64,000 bases of DNA from Herbaspirillum aquaticum (lineage in GTDB: Bacteria > Pseudomonadota > Gammaproteobacteria > Burkholderiales > Burkholderiaceae_D): positions 62,001 through 126,000 of the forward strand of contig NZ_NJGV01000013.1 in the NCBI RefSeq assembly GCF_002213425.1, given 5' to 3'. Under the pieces are notes generated by a model. It saw only the letters and a program-made list of their open reading frames with translations. It had not been told where the DNA came from and searched no databases. Below are positions 1 to 7,887 of the stretch, piece by piece. The position numbers and the translations under genes were made by a program. Each line of letters begins with the position of its first letter. Positions within the stretch are counted from its first letter, which is position 1.

Positions 1-1
1 G

Positions 2-2941
2 ATCACCGACCGCATTGCGCGCAAGTTGCAGGAGACCCCCGATGTGGATTTCCTGCGCAGCTATTCGCGCGCGGGGCAGTCGCAACTCTTCTTCACCATC
101 AAGGACACGGCCCCGGCTTCACAGGTGCCGCAGACCTGGTACCAGGTACGCAAGAAGGTCGGCGACGTCGCGGCTACCTTGCCCCAGGGCGTCAGGGGCC
201 CTTACTTCAATGACGAGTTCGGGGACGTCTACACCAACATCTACGCCCTGGCCGGCGATGGCTTCACGCCTGCGCAGCTGCGCGACTATGCTGACCAGCT
301 GCGCGGCGAACTGCTGCATGTGCCGGGCGTGGCCAAGATCGATTACTTCGGCGAGCGCCAGGAACGCATCTACATCGACATCGGCAACACCCGCATGACG
401 CGCCTGGGCATCAGCCCGCAGCAGCTGGCCGACGCCATCGGCGGGCAGAATGCGGTGGTGCCGGGCGGCCTCATCACCACCAGCAGTGACCGCGTCTACG
501 TGCGTCCCACCGGTCAGTTCGACAACCTGCGCGCGCTGGAAGACAAGATCATCCACGTCAACAACCGCAATTTCCGCCTGGGCGACATCGCCACCATCAC
601 GCGCGGCTACGACGAACCGCAGGAGCAGGAGATGCGCGCCAACGGCCAGCCGGTGCTGGGCATTGGCGTGACCATGCAGCCGGGCGGCGACGTGATCCGC
701 CTGGGTAAGGCGCTGGACGAGCGCACTGAACAATTGCGCAAGCGCCTGCCCGCCGGCCTCACGCTGACGGCGGTTTCCAGCATGCCGCATGCGGTGGAAA
801 AATCGGTGGATGACTTTTTGGAAGCCGTAGCCGAAGCGGTGGCCATCGTGCTGGTGGTCAGCCTGGTATCGCTGGGTATCCGCACCGGCATGGTGGTGGT
901 GATCTCGATTCCCATCGTGCTGGCGGTGACGTCGCTGTTCATGTACATGTTCGACATCGGCCTGCACAAGGTCTCGCTGGGTACGCTGGTGCTGGCGCTG
1001 GGCTTGCTGGTGGATGACGCCATCATCGCCGTCGAAATGATGGCGGTCAAACTGGAGCAGGGCTGGAACCGCCGCCGCGCCGCTGCCTTCGCCTACACCA
1101 GCACGGCCTTCCCGATGCTGACCGGTACGCTGGTGACCGTGGCCGGCTTCCTGCCGATTGCCCTGGCCAAGTCGGGCACGGGGGAATACACGCGATCCAT
1201 CTTCGAGGTCTCGGCCATTGCGCTGCTGCTGTCCTGGCTGGCGGCGGTGGTGCTCATCCCGCTGCTGGGCTATCACATGCTCAAGGAAAAGCCGGGCGCG
1301 CTCACCGATGAAGAGATCGCCGCCAATCCGCATGCCGGCCACGATGAGGAAGACCACGACCATCCCATCTACCAGACCCGCATCTACACCTGGCTGCGCC
1401 GTTCGGTGGCCTGGTGCGTGGCATTCCGGGGCCGCGTGGTGATCGCCACCACGGTGCTCTTCATCGCTTCCCTGGCGGCGTTTGCGCTGGTGCCGCAGCA
1501 ATTCTTCCCCAGCTCGGATCGCCCCGAATTGCTGATCGACCTGCACCTGCCGGAGCGCGCTTCCTTCGAAGCCACGCAGCGCGAGGCGGTGCGCATGGAA
1601 GCGCTGCTCAAGGATCGTCCGCAGATCGAGCATGTGGTCAGCTTCGTCGGGGTCGGTGCGCCACGCTTCTACCTGCCGCTGGACCAGCAACTGGCCAGCC
1701 CCAACTTTGCGCAATTCGTGGTCACCGCCAAGTCGGTGGAAGATCGCGAGGCCTTGGCCAAAGCGCTGGAGGAGCCGCTGCGCAAGCAGTTCAGCGGCGC
1801 GCGCACGCGCATGACGCGGCTGGAGAACGGCCCGCCGGTGGGCTTCCCGGTGCAGTTCCGCATCAGTGGCGAACAGATTCCCAAGGTGCGCGCCATCGCC
1901 GAACAGGTCGCCGCCGAATTGCGCAAGGAGAGCCGCGCCACCAACATACAGTTCGATTGGGATGAACCGGCCCAGCGTTCGGTGTCCTTCGAGATCGACC
2001 AGAAGCGTGCCGGCGAACTGGGCTTGAGCAGCCAGCAGATCGCCAATTTCCTGGCCATGCAATTGTCCGGCTTCACGGTGACCCAATACCGTGAACGCGA
2101 CAAACTCATCGGAGTCGACCTGCGTGCACCGCGTAGCGAGCGGGTTGATCCATCGCGCCTGGCCACCTTGTCCATGCCGACCGCCAACGGCCCGGTGCCG
2201 CTGGCCGCGCTCGGCCAGTTCCACAACACGCTGGAATACGGCGTGATCTGGGAGCGCGATCGCCAACCGACCATCACCGTGCTGGCCGATGTGCAGGCTG
2301 GCGTGCAGGGCATCGACGTCACCAATGACGTCGACCGCAAGCTCGATGCGCTGCGCGGCGAGCTGCCGGTGGGCTATCGCATCGACGTCGGCGGACCGGT
2401 GGAAGAAAACGCCAAGGCACAATCCTCGATTTCGGCGCAGATGCCGCTGATGGTCATTGCCGTGCTGCTGTTGCTGATGGTGCAGTTGCAGAGTTTCGGC
2501 CGCACCCTGATGGTGGTCATGACCGCACCGCTCGGATTGATCGGCGTGGTGGGCGCACTGCTGCTGTTCGGCCAGCCCTTCGGCTTCGTCGCCATGCTGG
2601 GCACCATCGCCATGCTGGGCATCATCATGCGCAACTCGGTGATCCTGGTGGACCAGATCGAGCAGGACATCGCCGCAGGACGTGGCCGTTTCGATGCGAT
2701 CGTCGGCGCCACCGTGCGCCGCTTCCGCCCGATCACGCTCACTGCTGCGGCGGCCGTGCTGGCGCTGATCCCGCTGTTGCGCAGCAACTTCTTCGGTCCG
2801 ATGGCCACCGCCCTGATGGGCGGCATCACCATCGCCACCATCCTGACCCTGTTCTACCTGCCGGCGCTGTATGCGCTGTGCTACCGGGTCAAGCCGGATG
2901 AAACCCATCACCGCGACCAGGCCGCGCAAGGGAGCCACTGA
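2..2941 (+). CDS. RND efflux transporter permease, 5' end cut by window edge
   Basis: Inner-membrane proton-driven pump of the AcrB/HAE-1 superfamily, which exports drugs or other small molecules through a tripartite complex. The frame is open from base 2, so the start lies outside the window; about 979 residues are visible, against roughly 1030-1070 for the family. The visible part holds a porter domain, a first membrane block with the intramembrane motif LVDDAIIAVEMM (the paired aspartates of the proton relay), a second porter domain and a closing membrane block. A His/Asp-rich stretch (HAGHDEEDHDHP) sits in the central cytoplasmic loop. The stop codon overlaps the ATG of the next gene by one base, so the two are translationally coupled. 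The adaptor gene is presumably upstream. Substrate cannot be read from sequence. Confidence 0.93.
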   Translation: MTDRIARKLQETPDVDFLRSYSRAGQSQLFFTIKDTAPASQVPQTWYQVRKKVGDVAATLPQGVRGPYFNDEFGDVYTNIYALAGDGFTPAQLRDYADQLRGELLHVPGVAKIDYFGERQERIYIDIGNTRMTRLGISPQQLADAIGGQNAVVPGGLITTSSDRVYVRPTGQFDNLRALEDKIIHVNNRNFRLGDIATITRGYDEPQEQEMRANGQPVLGIGVTMQPGGDVIRLGKALDERTEQLRKRLPAGLTLTAVSSMPHAVEKSVDDFLEAVAEAVAIVLVVSLVSLGIRTGMVVVISIPIVLAVTSLFMYMFDIGLHKVSLGTLVLALGLLVDDAIIAVEMMAVKLEQGWNRRRAAAFAYTSTAFPMLTGTLVTVAGFLPIALAKSGTGEYTRSIFEVSAIALLLSWLAAVVLIPLLGYHMLKEKPGALTDEEIAANPHAGHDEEDHDHPIYQTRIYTWLRRSVAWCVAFRGRVVIATTVLFIASLAAFALVPQQFFPSSDRPELLIDLHLPERASFEATQREAVRMEALLKDRPQIEHVVSFVGVGAPRFYLPLDQQLASPNFAQFVVTAKSVEDREALAKALEEPLRKQFSGARTRMTRLENGPPVGFPVQFRISGEQIPKVRAIAEQVAAELRKESRATNIQFDWDEPAQRSVSFEIDQKRAGELGLSSQQIANFLAMQLSGFTVTQYRERDKLIGVDLRAPRSERVDPSRLATLSMPTANGPVPLAALGQFHNTLEYGVIWERDRQPTITVLADVQAGVQGIDVTNDVDRKLDALRGELPVGYRIDVGGPVEENAKAQSSISAQMPLMVIAVLLLLMVQLQSFGRTLMVVMTAPLGLIGVVGALLLFGQPFGFVAMLGTIAMLGIIMRNSVILVDQIEQDIAAGRGRFDAIVGATVRRFRPITLTAAAAVLALIPLLRSNFFGPMATALMGGITIATILTLFYLPALYALCYRVKPDETHHRDQAAQGSH

Positions 2942-4449
2942 TGAGCGCAATTCGTTTGATGTTCACCCCGCAGGTGCGTCCGGTTGCCCTGGCCGCGGCG
3001 CTGCTGCTCTCCGGATGCGCCCTGGGCCCGACCGGCGAAGCCCCTGCCACGCCCCGGCCGGCCCAATACGCCGTCGAGGCCACGCCGGCTGCACTGGGTC
3101 CGCAGGAGGCCCGCCAGACCTTCGTGCTGGGCCAGCGGTCCGTACCGCAATGGTGGCGTGCCTATGGGTCGCCGGATTTGTCGGCCTGGGTCGAGGAGGC
3201 CTTGCGCAGCAATCATTCGCTGGCCGAGGCGGATCGCAACCTGGCCAGCGCGCGCCTGCAATTGCGCGCGCAGATCGATGAATCGCTCTGGCCCACCATC
3301 GATGCGGTCGGCCAGGCCCAGCGCCAGCGTGCCCTGGGCCTGCCCAACATCGGCCCGACCACCAATCTCTACAACGTCTTCGCCGGCCAGATCCGCGCCA
3401 GCTATACCTTCGACCTGTTCGGCGTGGAGCGCTTCGCCAACTCGGCGCTGGCCGCGCAAGTCGATGCCCAGTCCTACCAGTTCGACGCGGCGCGCCGGGC
3501 AGTGGCCGCCAATGTGGTCATCAGCGCCATCAATGCGGCCTCGCTGCGCGCGCAGGTGGCCGATACCGAACGCCTGGTGGCGCTGGCCGATGCCGATGTG
3601 CAGGAGCTGCAGCGGCGGCTGGCCTTGGGGGCGGTCTCCAATGATGAGGTCTTGTCCGCGCGCGCCAGTGCACAATCATTGCGCGCCAGCCTGCCGGCCT
3701 TGAAGGCGCAGTGGCAGGGTGCGCGCCATGCCCTGGCGGTGTTGATGGGACGTACGCCGGATGCCGCGCCACCCGATCTCGATATCGCCAGCCTCAAGCT
3801 GCCCGAGCAGGTACCGATGACGGTGCCCTCCGAACTGCTCAAGCAACGTCCCGACATCCTCGCCGCCGATGCGGCCCTGAAGGTGGCGGCCGCCGAACAG
3901 GCGCTGGCCACGGCCGAGATGTTTCCCAGCTTGTCCATCAGTGCCTCCTTCGGCCAGTCCGGCTTCTCCTGGGCCAAGGCCACCAGCGGTGCCGGTGCAG
4001 TGTGGGGGCTGGGCGCGTCGTTGACGCAGCCGCTGTTCCACGGCGGTGCGCTGCGCGCCAAGCGCGATGCGGCCAAGGAAGCCTATCTCGCCGCCGAAGC
4101 CCATTATCGCCAAACCGTGTTGAATGCTTTCCAGAACGTGGCCGATAGCCTGGTGGCATTGACGCAGGACGCCGATGCCTTGCAGGCCTCGGCCGCAGCG
4201 CGCACGGCGTCGGAACAGGGCTGGCGCAATGCGCAGCGGCGTGCGCAACTGGGGGCCTACCCGGCCAGTGCGGCACGCGCGGGCGAGCGCCAATATCTCA
4301 ACGCCAGGCTGGGCGAGATTCGCGCCACGGCCAGCCGCATGAATGACACGGCCACGCTCTACCAGGCCATGGGTGTCGGGTACGAAACGCCGGCGCATGC
4401 AGCGCAGGCGCCGATACCGGCCGGCGGTGATTCGCCGCCGGTTCGATGA
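2941..4449 (+). CDS. Efflux outer-membrane lipoprotein, NodT/OprM family
   Basis: Outer-membrane channel of a tripartite efflux system. The 502-residue length fits the family. A lipoprotein signal peptide ends in the lipobox LLLSGC (Cys near residue 21), so the mature protein is predicted to be acylated and anchored in the outer membrane. Two repeated OEP domains follow, each with long alpha-helical segments rich in Ala, Leu and Gln and the typical LLKQRPDI motif in mid-protein. The start ATG overlaps the pump stop codon (TGATG), which makes it the last gene of the efflux operon. A hairpin lies about 30 bases after the stop. Confidence 0.93.
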   Translation: MSAIRLMFTPQVRPVALAAALLLSGCALGPTGEAPATPRPAQYAVEATPAALGPQEARQTFVLGQRSVPQWWRAYGSPDLSAWVEEALRSNHSLAEADRNLASARLQLRAQIDESLWPTIDAVGQAQRQRALGLPNIGPTTNLYNVFAGQIRASYTFDLFGVERFANSALAAQVDAQSYQFDAARRAVAANVVISAINAASLRAQVADTERLVALADADVQELQRRLALGAVSNDEVLSARASAQSLRASLPALKAQWQGARHALAVLMGRTPDAAPPDLDIASLKLPEQVPMTVPSELLKQRPDILAADAALKVAAAEQALATAEMFPSLSISASFGQSGFSWAKATSGAGAVWGLGASLTQPLFHGGALRAKRDAAKEAYLAAEAHYRQTVLNAFQNVADSLVALTQDADALQASAAARTASEQGWRNAQRRAQLGAYPASAARAGERQYLNARLGEIRATASRMNDTATLYQAMGVGYETPAHAAQAPIPAGGDSPPVR

Positions 4450-4451
4450 AA

Positions 4452-4465
4452 ATGATCATGATCAT
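4452..4465. repeat. 14-bp perfect palindrome after the efflux gene
   Basis: ATGATCATGATCAT begins three bases after the outer-membrane lipoprotein stop codon. It reads the same on both strands. It could be a protein-binding site or chance; no matching copy was seen elsewhere in the window. Confidence 0.4.
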
Positions 4466-4478
4466 GGTCCAGCCCCAG

Positions 4479-4518
4479 CTCCCGCCCCCGGCATCACCGA
4501 AAGGCGCCGGGGCGGGAG
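4479..4518. terminator. Hairpin between convergent operons
   Basis: CTCCCGCC(C)CCGGC pairs with GCCGGGGCGGGAG across a 13-base loop, leaving one bulged C. It lies between the convergent efflux and sugar-uptake operons and has no strong T tract on either side, so it is a likely but not classical bidirectional terminator. Confidence 0.6.
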
Positions 4519-4550
4519 TGCCAGCCCTGCATTAAGCGAGCCGGGACGCT

Positions 4551-5402
4551 TCAGCCCTTGCTGGCCCCGAAGGTCAGTCCGGCCACGAACTGCTTCTGCA
4601 TCACGAAGAACAGGATCACCGAGGGCAGGGCTGCCAGAATGGAACCGGCCGAGACCAGGTTCCAGGCCGTGGTCCATTGCCCGCGCAGCGCAGCCACGCC
4701 CACGGTGATGGGCGCCACGTCATCGCCCTGGGTCAGTACCAGCGCCCAGAAGTAGTCATTCCACACGAAAGTAAATACCAGCACCGCCAGCGCGGCCAGT
4801 GCCGGGCGGATCAGCGGCAGCACGATGCGATAGAACACGGTCCACTCGCTGGCCCCTTCGATGCGCGCCGCCTCGATCATCTCGAAGGGGAGCTGCTTGA
4901 TGAAATTGCGCAGGAACAAGGTGCAGAATCCTGTCTGCATGGCGATATGGAACAGCATCATCCCCGTGATGGTGTTGAACAGGCCCAGCGACAGCGACAA
5001 ATCGCGCACCGGGATCATCAGGATCTGCTGCGGCACGAAGTTGCAGGCCACGAAGGTGGCGAAGAGCACCGTGTTGCCACGGAACTGGTAAGTCGACAGC
5101 GCGAAGCCGGCCATGGCCGCCAGCGAGATGGCGCCGATCACCGAGGGGATGGTGATGAGGCAGCTGTTCCAGAAGTAATGCAGCATGGGCGAGGCGGTCA
5201 GCGCCTCGCGGTAGTTCTCCAGCATGGCGAAGTCCTGCGGCCAGCCCCAGTAGTTGCCGGCCATCAGTTCATCGTTGGAGCGGATCGAGGTGACCAGCGC
5301 GGTCAGCATCGGCAGCAGCCAGATCAGCAGCGCCACCGGCAGCGAAGCCCGGTAGAGCGCGCGGTTGATCGGCTTCCATTTTTCTATCGGCATGGGGAAC
5401 AT
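4551..5402 (-). CDS. Sugar ABC transporter permease, MalG type
   Basis: Inner-membrane permease of a carbohydrate ABC importer (CUT1 family). The 283 residues hold six predicted membrane segments and the EAA loop that contacts the ATPase, visible as EAARIEGASEWTVFYRIVLP in the C-terminal half. An N-terminal membrane segment is followed by a short periplasmic loop, as in MalG. It is the last gene of the leftward operon, 54 bases after the MalF-type permease. A second in-frame ATG three codons inside is an alternative start; the upstream purine stretch AGAGAAA favours the first. By context it moves a galactoside or galactose-containing oligosaccharide. Confidence 0.93.
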   Translation of the reverse strand: MFPMPIEKWKPINRALYRASLPVALLIWLLPMLTALVTSIRSNDELMAGNYWGWPQDFAMLENYREALTASPMLHYFWNSCLITIPSVIGAISLAAMAGFALSTYQFRGNTVLFATFVACNFVPQQILMIPVRDLSLSLGLFNTITGMMLFHIAMQTGFCTLFLRNFIKQLPFEMIEAARIEGASEWTVFYRIVLPLIRPALAALAVLVFTFVWNDYFWALVLTQGDDVAPITVGVAALRGQWTTAWNLVSAGSILAALPSVILFFVMQKQFVAGLTFGASKG

Positions 5403-5456
5403 GGCGATTTCTCTTTTCTCTTGAGCGTTGGGCGATGGACGTGCAGCGTCGGACGA

Positions 5457-6380
5457 TCAGCGTTCGTCGCGCAGCATGCGGCGCAGTTGATAGATGATGT
5501 AGACCAGCATGATGGCAAACAGCGTTACCGCCACGGCCGCCGAATATCCCTGGCGGTAGTACTTGATGGCCTGGTCATAGGCGTAATACGCCAGCACGGT
5601 GGAGCTTTCGTAAGGACCACCGCTGGTCATCACCGAGATCAGGTCGAAGCTGCGCAGCGCGCCGATGATGCTGACCACGAAGGCCATGAAGGTGGTCGAA
5701 CGCAGCTGCGGCAGGATCACGTAGCGCAGCATGCTCCAGCCCTTGGCGCCTTCCATGCGAGCCGCTTCGACCTGGTCATGGTTCAGGGCGGTCAGGCCGG
5801 TGAGGAACAGGATCATGCAATACGCCGTCTGCGGCCACAGGGCTGCGAAGATGATGCCGAAGGTGGCATAGCGCGCATCGCCCAGCACCGGCACGCCCTG
5901 GCCAAGGATCAGCGACAGCAGGCCGAAGCTGGGGTCATAGAACCAGCTGTAGATCAGCCCGACCACCACGCCCGAGAGCACGAAGGGCGCGAAGAACAGC
6001 GACTTCACCACCCGCATGCCGGCGACCTTCTGGTTCAGGTAGAGCGCAATGGCCAGCCCCATGGGCGGGGCCAGCAGGAACATGAGCAGCCACAGCACGT
6101 TGTTCTTCAAGGCCGTGTAGAAGGTCGGCGCGTGGAACAGTTCGATGTAGTTGGCCAGGCCCACGTACTTCGGATCGGTCATGCCATCCCAGCTGAAGAA
6201 GCTGAGATAGATCGTGTAGAGAATCGGGTACAGCACGTAGACCAGCGTCATCACGCAGGCCGGCGCCAGGAACCAGAAGGCGGCGCGATTGCGGCGGGCG
6301 GCACTGCGCTGCGAACCTGAGACTGGCGTGGCAGCGGGTTGGGTCGCAGGCGGCTGCGCGGCGGAAGTGGGCGCTAGCAT
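5457..6380 (-). CDS. Sugar ABC transporter permease, MalF type
   Basis: Partner permease of a CUT1 carbohydrate importer, 307 residues with six predicted membrane segments after a short Ala/Pro-rich cytoplasmic start. The EAA loop appears as VEAARMEGAKGWSMLRYVIL. An AAGGAGA ribosome site precedes the ATG. It lies 103 bases downstream of the binding-protein gene; that gap holds two strong hairpins, an arrangement known from malE-malF where it lowers permease expression relative to binding protein. The size is short for true MalF and typical of AraP/LacF-like permeases. Confidence 0.93.
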   Translation of the reverse strand: MLAPTSAAQPPATQPAATPVSGSQRSAARRNRAAFWFLAPACVMTLVYVLYPILYTIYLSFFSWDGMTDPKYVGLANYIELFHAPTFYTALKNNVLWLLMFLLAPPMGLAIALYLNQKVAGMRVVKSLFFAPFVLSGVVVGLIYSWFYDPSFGLLSLILGQGVPVLGDARYATFGIIFAALWPQTAYCMILFLTGLTALNHDQVEAARMEGAKGWSMLRYVILPQLRSTTFMAFVVSIIGALRSFDLISVMTSGGPYESSTVLAYYAYDQAIKYYRQGYSAAVAVTLFAIMLVYIIYQLRRMLRDER

Positions 6381-6404
6381 GGCGGGGTCTCCTTCTTTTT
6401 CTGC

Positions 6405-6470
6405 GGGCCATCCCGCTGCTGCACGGGGCAGGCGGGATGGCCCGGATGGACTGCCTGGACCAGCCAGGCA
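6405..6470 (-). promoter_or_regulatory. Two tandem intercistronic hairpins after the binding-protein gene
   Basis: Reading leftwards after the binding-protein stop, a 7-bp stem (6452-6458 with 6464-6470, TGCCTGG/CCAGGCA, 5-base loop) is followed by a perfect 12-bp stem (6405-6416 with 6432-6443, GGGCCATCCCGC/GCGGGATGGCCC, 15-base loop). No T tract follows the second stem; instead an A-rich run leads into the permease ribosome site. This fits an mRNA stabiliser or partial terminator that sets binding protein above permease. Confidence 0.7.
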
Positions 6471-6483
6471 TCAACGACGACGA

Positions 6484-7731
6484 TCAGGACTTCTTGTAGA
6501 TACGCTTGCGGCTTTGTTCCAGCTCGTTGAGCACGTCGTCGATCTTGCTCGGATCGCTGATGAACTTCTGCATGCCCTTCATGCCTTCATCGGCCATTTC
6601 CTTGGTCATGTCGCGATCATAGAACTGCGAGATGCCGCCCTTGGCATTGGAAAGGATTTCGAAGCCGATGCGCGAGATCGGATCGGCCGGGGCCGGCGAC
6701 TTGCTGTTGGCCGGCAGCGAACCCAGGCCATCGGCCAGCTTGGCGCTGATGGCCGGGGTCCCAACGAAGGCGATGAAGCGGCGCGCATCGGTCTTGTTGC
6801 GGGCCTTGGCCGGGATGTGGATGGATTCGGTCGGACCTTCTTCGGCGGTCGGCACATTGGCATCGATGATCGGGAACTGGAAGTAACCCATCTCCGGTGC
6901 CAGCTTGGCCGGGAAGCCCTTGGCGATGAAGGTGCCCATGAGCATCATGGCGGCCTTGCCCTGGAACAGGAAGGGCTGGGCGCCATCCAGGTCATAGGAC
7001 AGCGCATTGTCGATGAAATACTTGTTGTCGATCAGGCTCTTCCAGGCGGTGTAGACCTTCTTGACGCGCGGGTCGGTGTAGGCGACGTCGCCGGCCATGA
7101 GCTGCTGGTGGAAGGCGTTGCCGTTGATGCGCAGGTCCAGGTAATCGAACCAGCCGGCCAGGGTCCAGGCGTCACGGCCACCCACGGCGATGGGGGCGAT
7201 GCCGGCCGCCTTCAACTTCTTGCAGGCCTCCAGGAATTCATCCCAGCTCTTGGGTTCGCCGGCGATGCCGACCTTCTTGAACAGGTCCTTGCGATAGAAC
7301 ATGCCCCAGGAGTAATACACGGTCGGTGCCGAGTATTGCTTGCCCTGCCAGGACGAGGCTTCCTTGGTGGAGGCATAGGTGCTGTCCCAGCCATTCTTCT
7401 TCCAGTCCTCGCTCAGGTCTTCCAGCAGGCCGCGGCTGGCGTAGAAGGCCATGCGCTCGCCGTTGTGCCAGTTGATGATGTCCGGGGCCTGGGTCGAGAG
7501 CCAGCCCGGCAGTTGCACCTTGTAGGCTTCTTCCTCGATGAAGGAGACCTTGACGTCGACGTCCGGGTTGGCCTTCTTGAATTCATCGACCGTGGATTGC
7601 CACACGGTGCGTTGCACGGCGCCTTTGTAGGCGATGTTGACGGCCAGCGTGCCGGCCAGGGCAGCGGCGCTCCAGGCGGCGGAGGCGGCCAGGCAGCCGG
7701 CGATCACGGTCATGCGCATCATTTTCTTCAT
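6484..7731 (-). CDS. Sugar ABC transporter periplasmic binding protein
   Basis: Extracellular solute-binding protein family 1 (MalE-like), 415 residues. A Sec signal peptide of about 26 residues (MKKMMRMTVIAG, then an Ala-rich core ending ALAG) directs it to the periplasm, where it captures the sugar and delivers it to the permeases. The mature part shows the alternating aromatic residues usual in sugar-binding clefts (for example YYSWGMFYRKDLF and GGRDAWTLAGWFDYLDL). A GGAGA ribosome site lies just upstream. Neighbours on the same strand are a GH42 beta-galactosidase upstream and two permeases downstream, so the ligand is inferred to be a beta-galactoside. Confidence 0.93.
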   Translation of the reverse strand: MKKMMRMTVIAGCLAASAAWSAAALAGTLAVNIAYKGAVQRTVWQSTVDEFKKANPDVDVKVSFIEEEAYKVQLPGWLSTQAPDIINWHNGERMAFYASRGLLEDLSEDWKKNGWDSTYASTKEASSWQGKQYSAPTVYYSWGMFYRKDLFKKVGIAGEPKSWDEFLEACKKLKAAGIAPIAVGGRDAWTLAGWFDYLDLRINGNAFHQQLMAGDVAYTDPRVKKVYTAWKSLIDNKYFIDNALSYDLDGAQPFLFQGKAAMMLMGTFIAKGFPAKLAPEMGYFQFPIIDANVPTAEEGPTESIHIPAKARNKTDARRFIAFVGTPAISAKLADGLGSLPANSKSPAPADPISRIGFEILSNAKGGISQFYDRDMTKEMADEGMKGMQKFISDPSKIDDVLNELEQSRKRIYKKS

Positions 7732-7744
7732 TGTTGTCTCCGAA

Positions 7745-7858
7745 TGTTTGGTTCAAACAGCTATGTCGTGGATCTTCCAGGTTCTTTTGGGTTCACGGTA
7801 AGGCGTTGCTGCGCAGGTTCTGTCGCCTGCTCATGCACGGCAGCCGCAGCCGCCGTGC
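7745..7858 (-). promoter_or_regulatory. Leader elements between beta-galactosidase and binding-protein genes
   Basis: The 156-base gap holds two structures. A GC-rich 7-bp stem (GCACGGC at 7835-7841 with GCCGTGC at 7852-7858) lies near the end of the upstream gene. An inverted repeat TGTTTG-N3-CAAACA (7745-7759) ends just before the ribosome site of the binding-protein gene. The first may protect or terminate the upstream message; the second could be an operator for an internal promoter or an RNA hairpin near the ribosome site. Function is inferred only. Confidence 0.4.
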
Positions 7859-7887
7859 TGTCTTCCAGAGTGAGGCCAGCGTGTTGC

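Noticed and set aside
119-2950. A 943-codon frame on the - strand opposite the first RND pump
   Set aside because: His/Gln/Arg-rich composition without motifs; it mirrors the pump codons.
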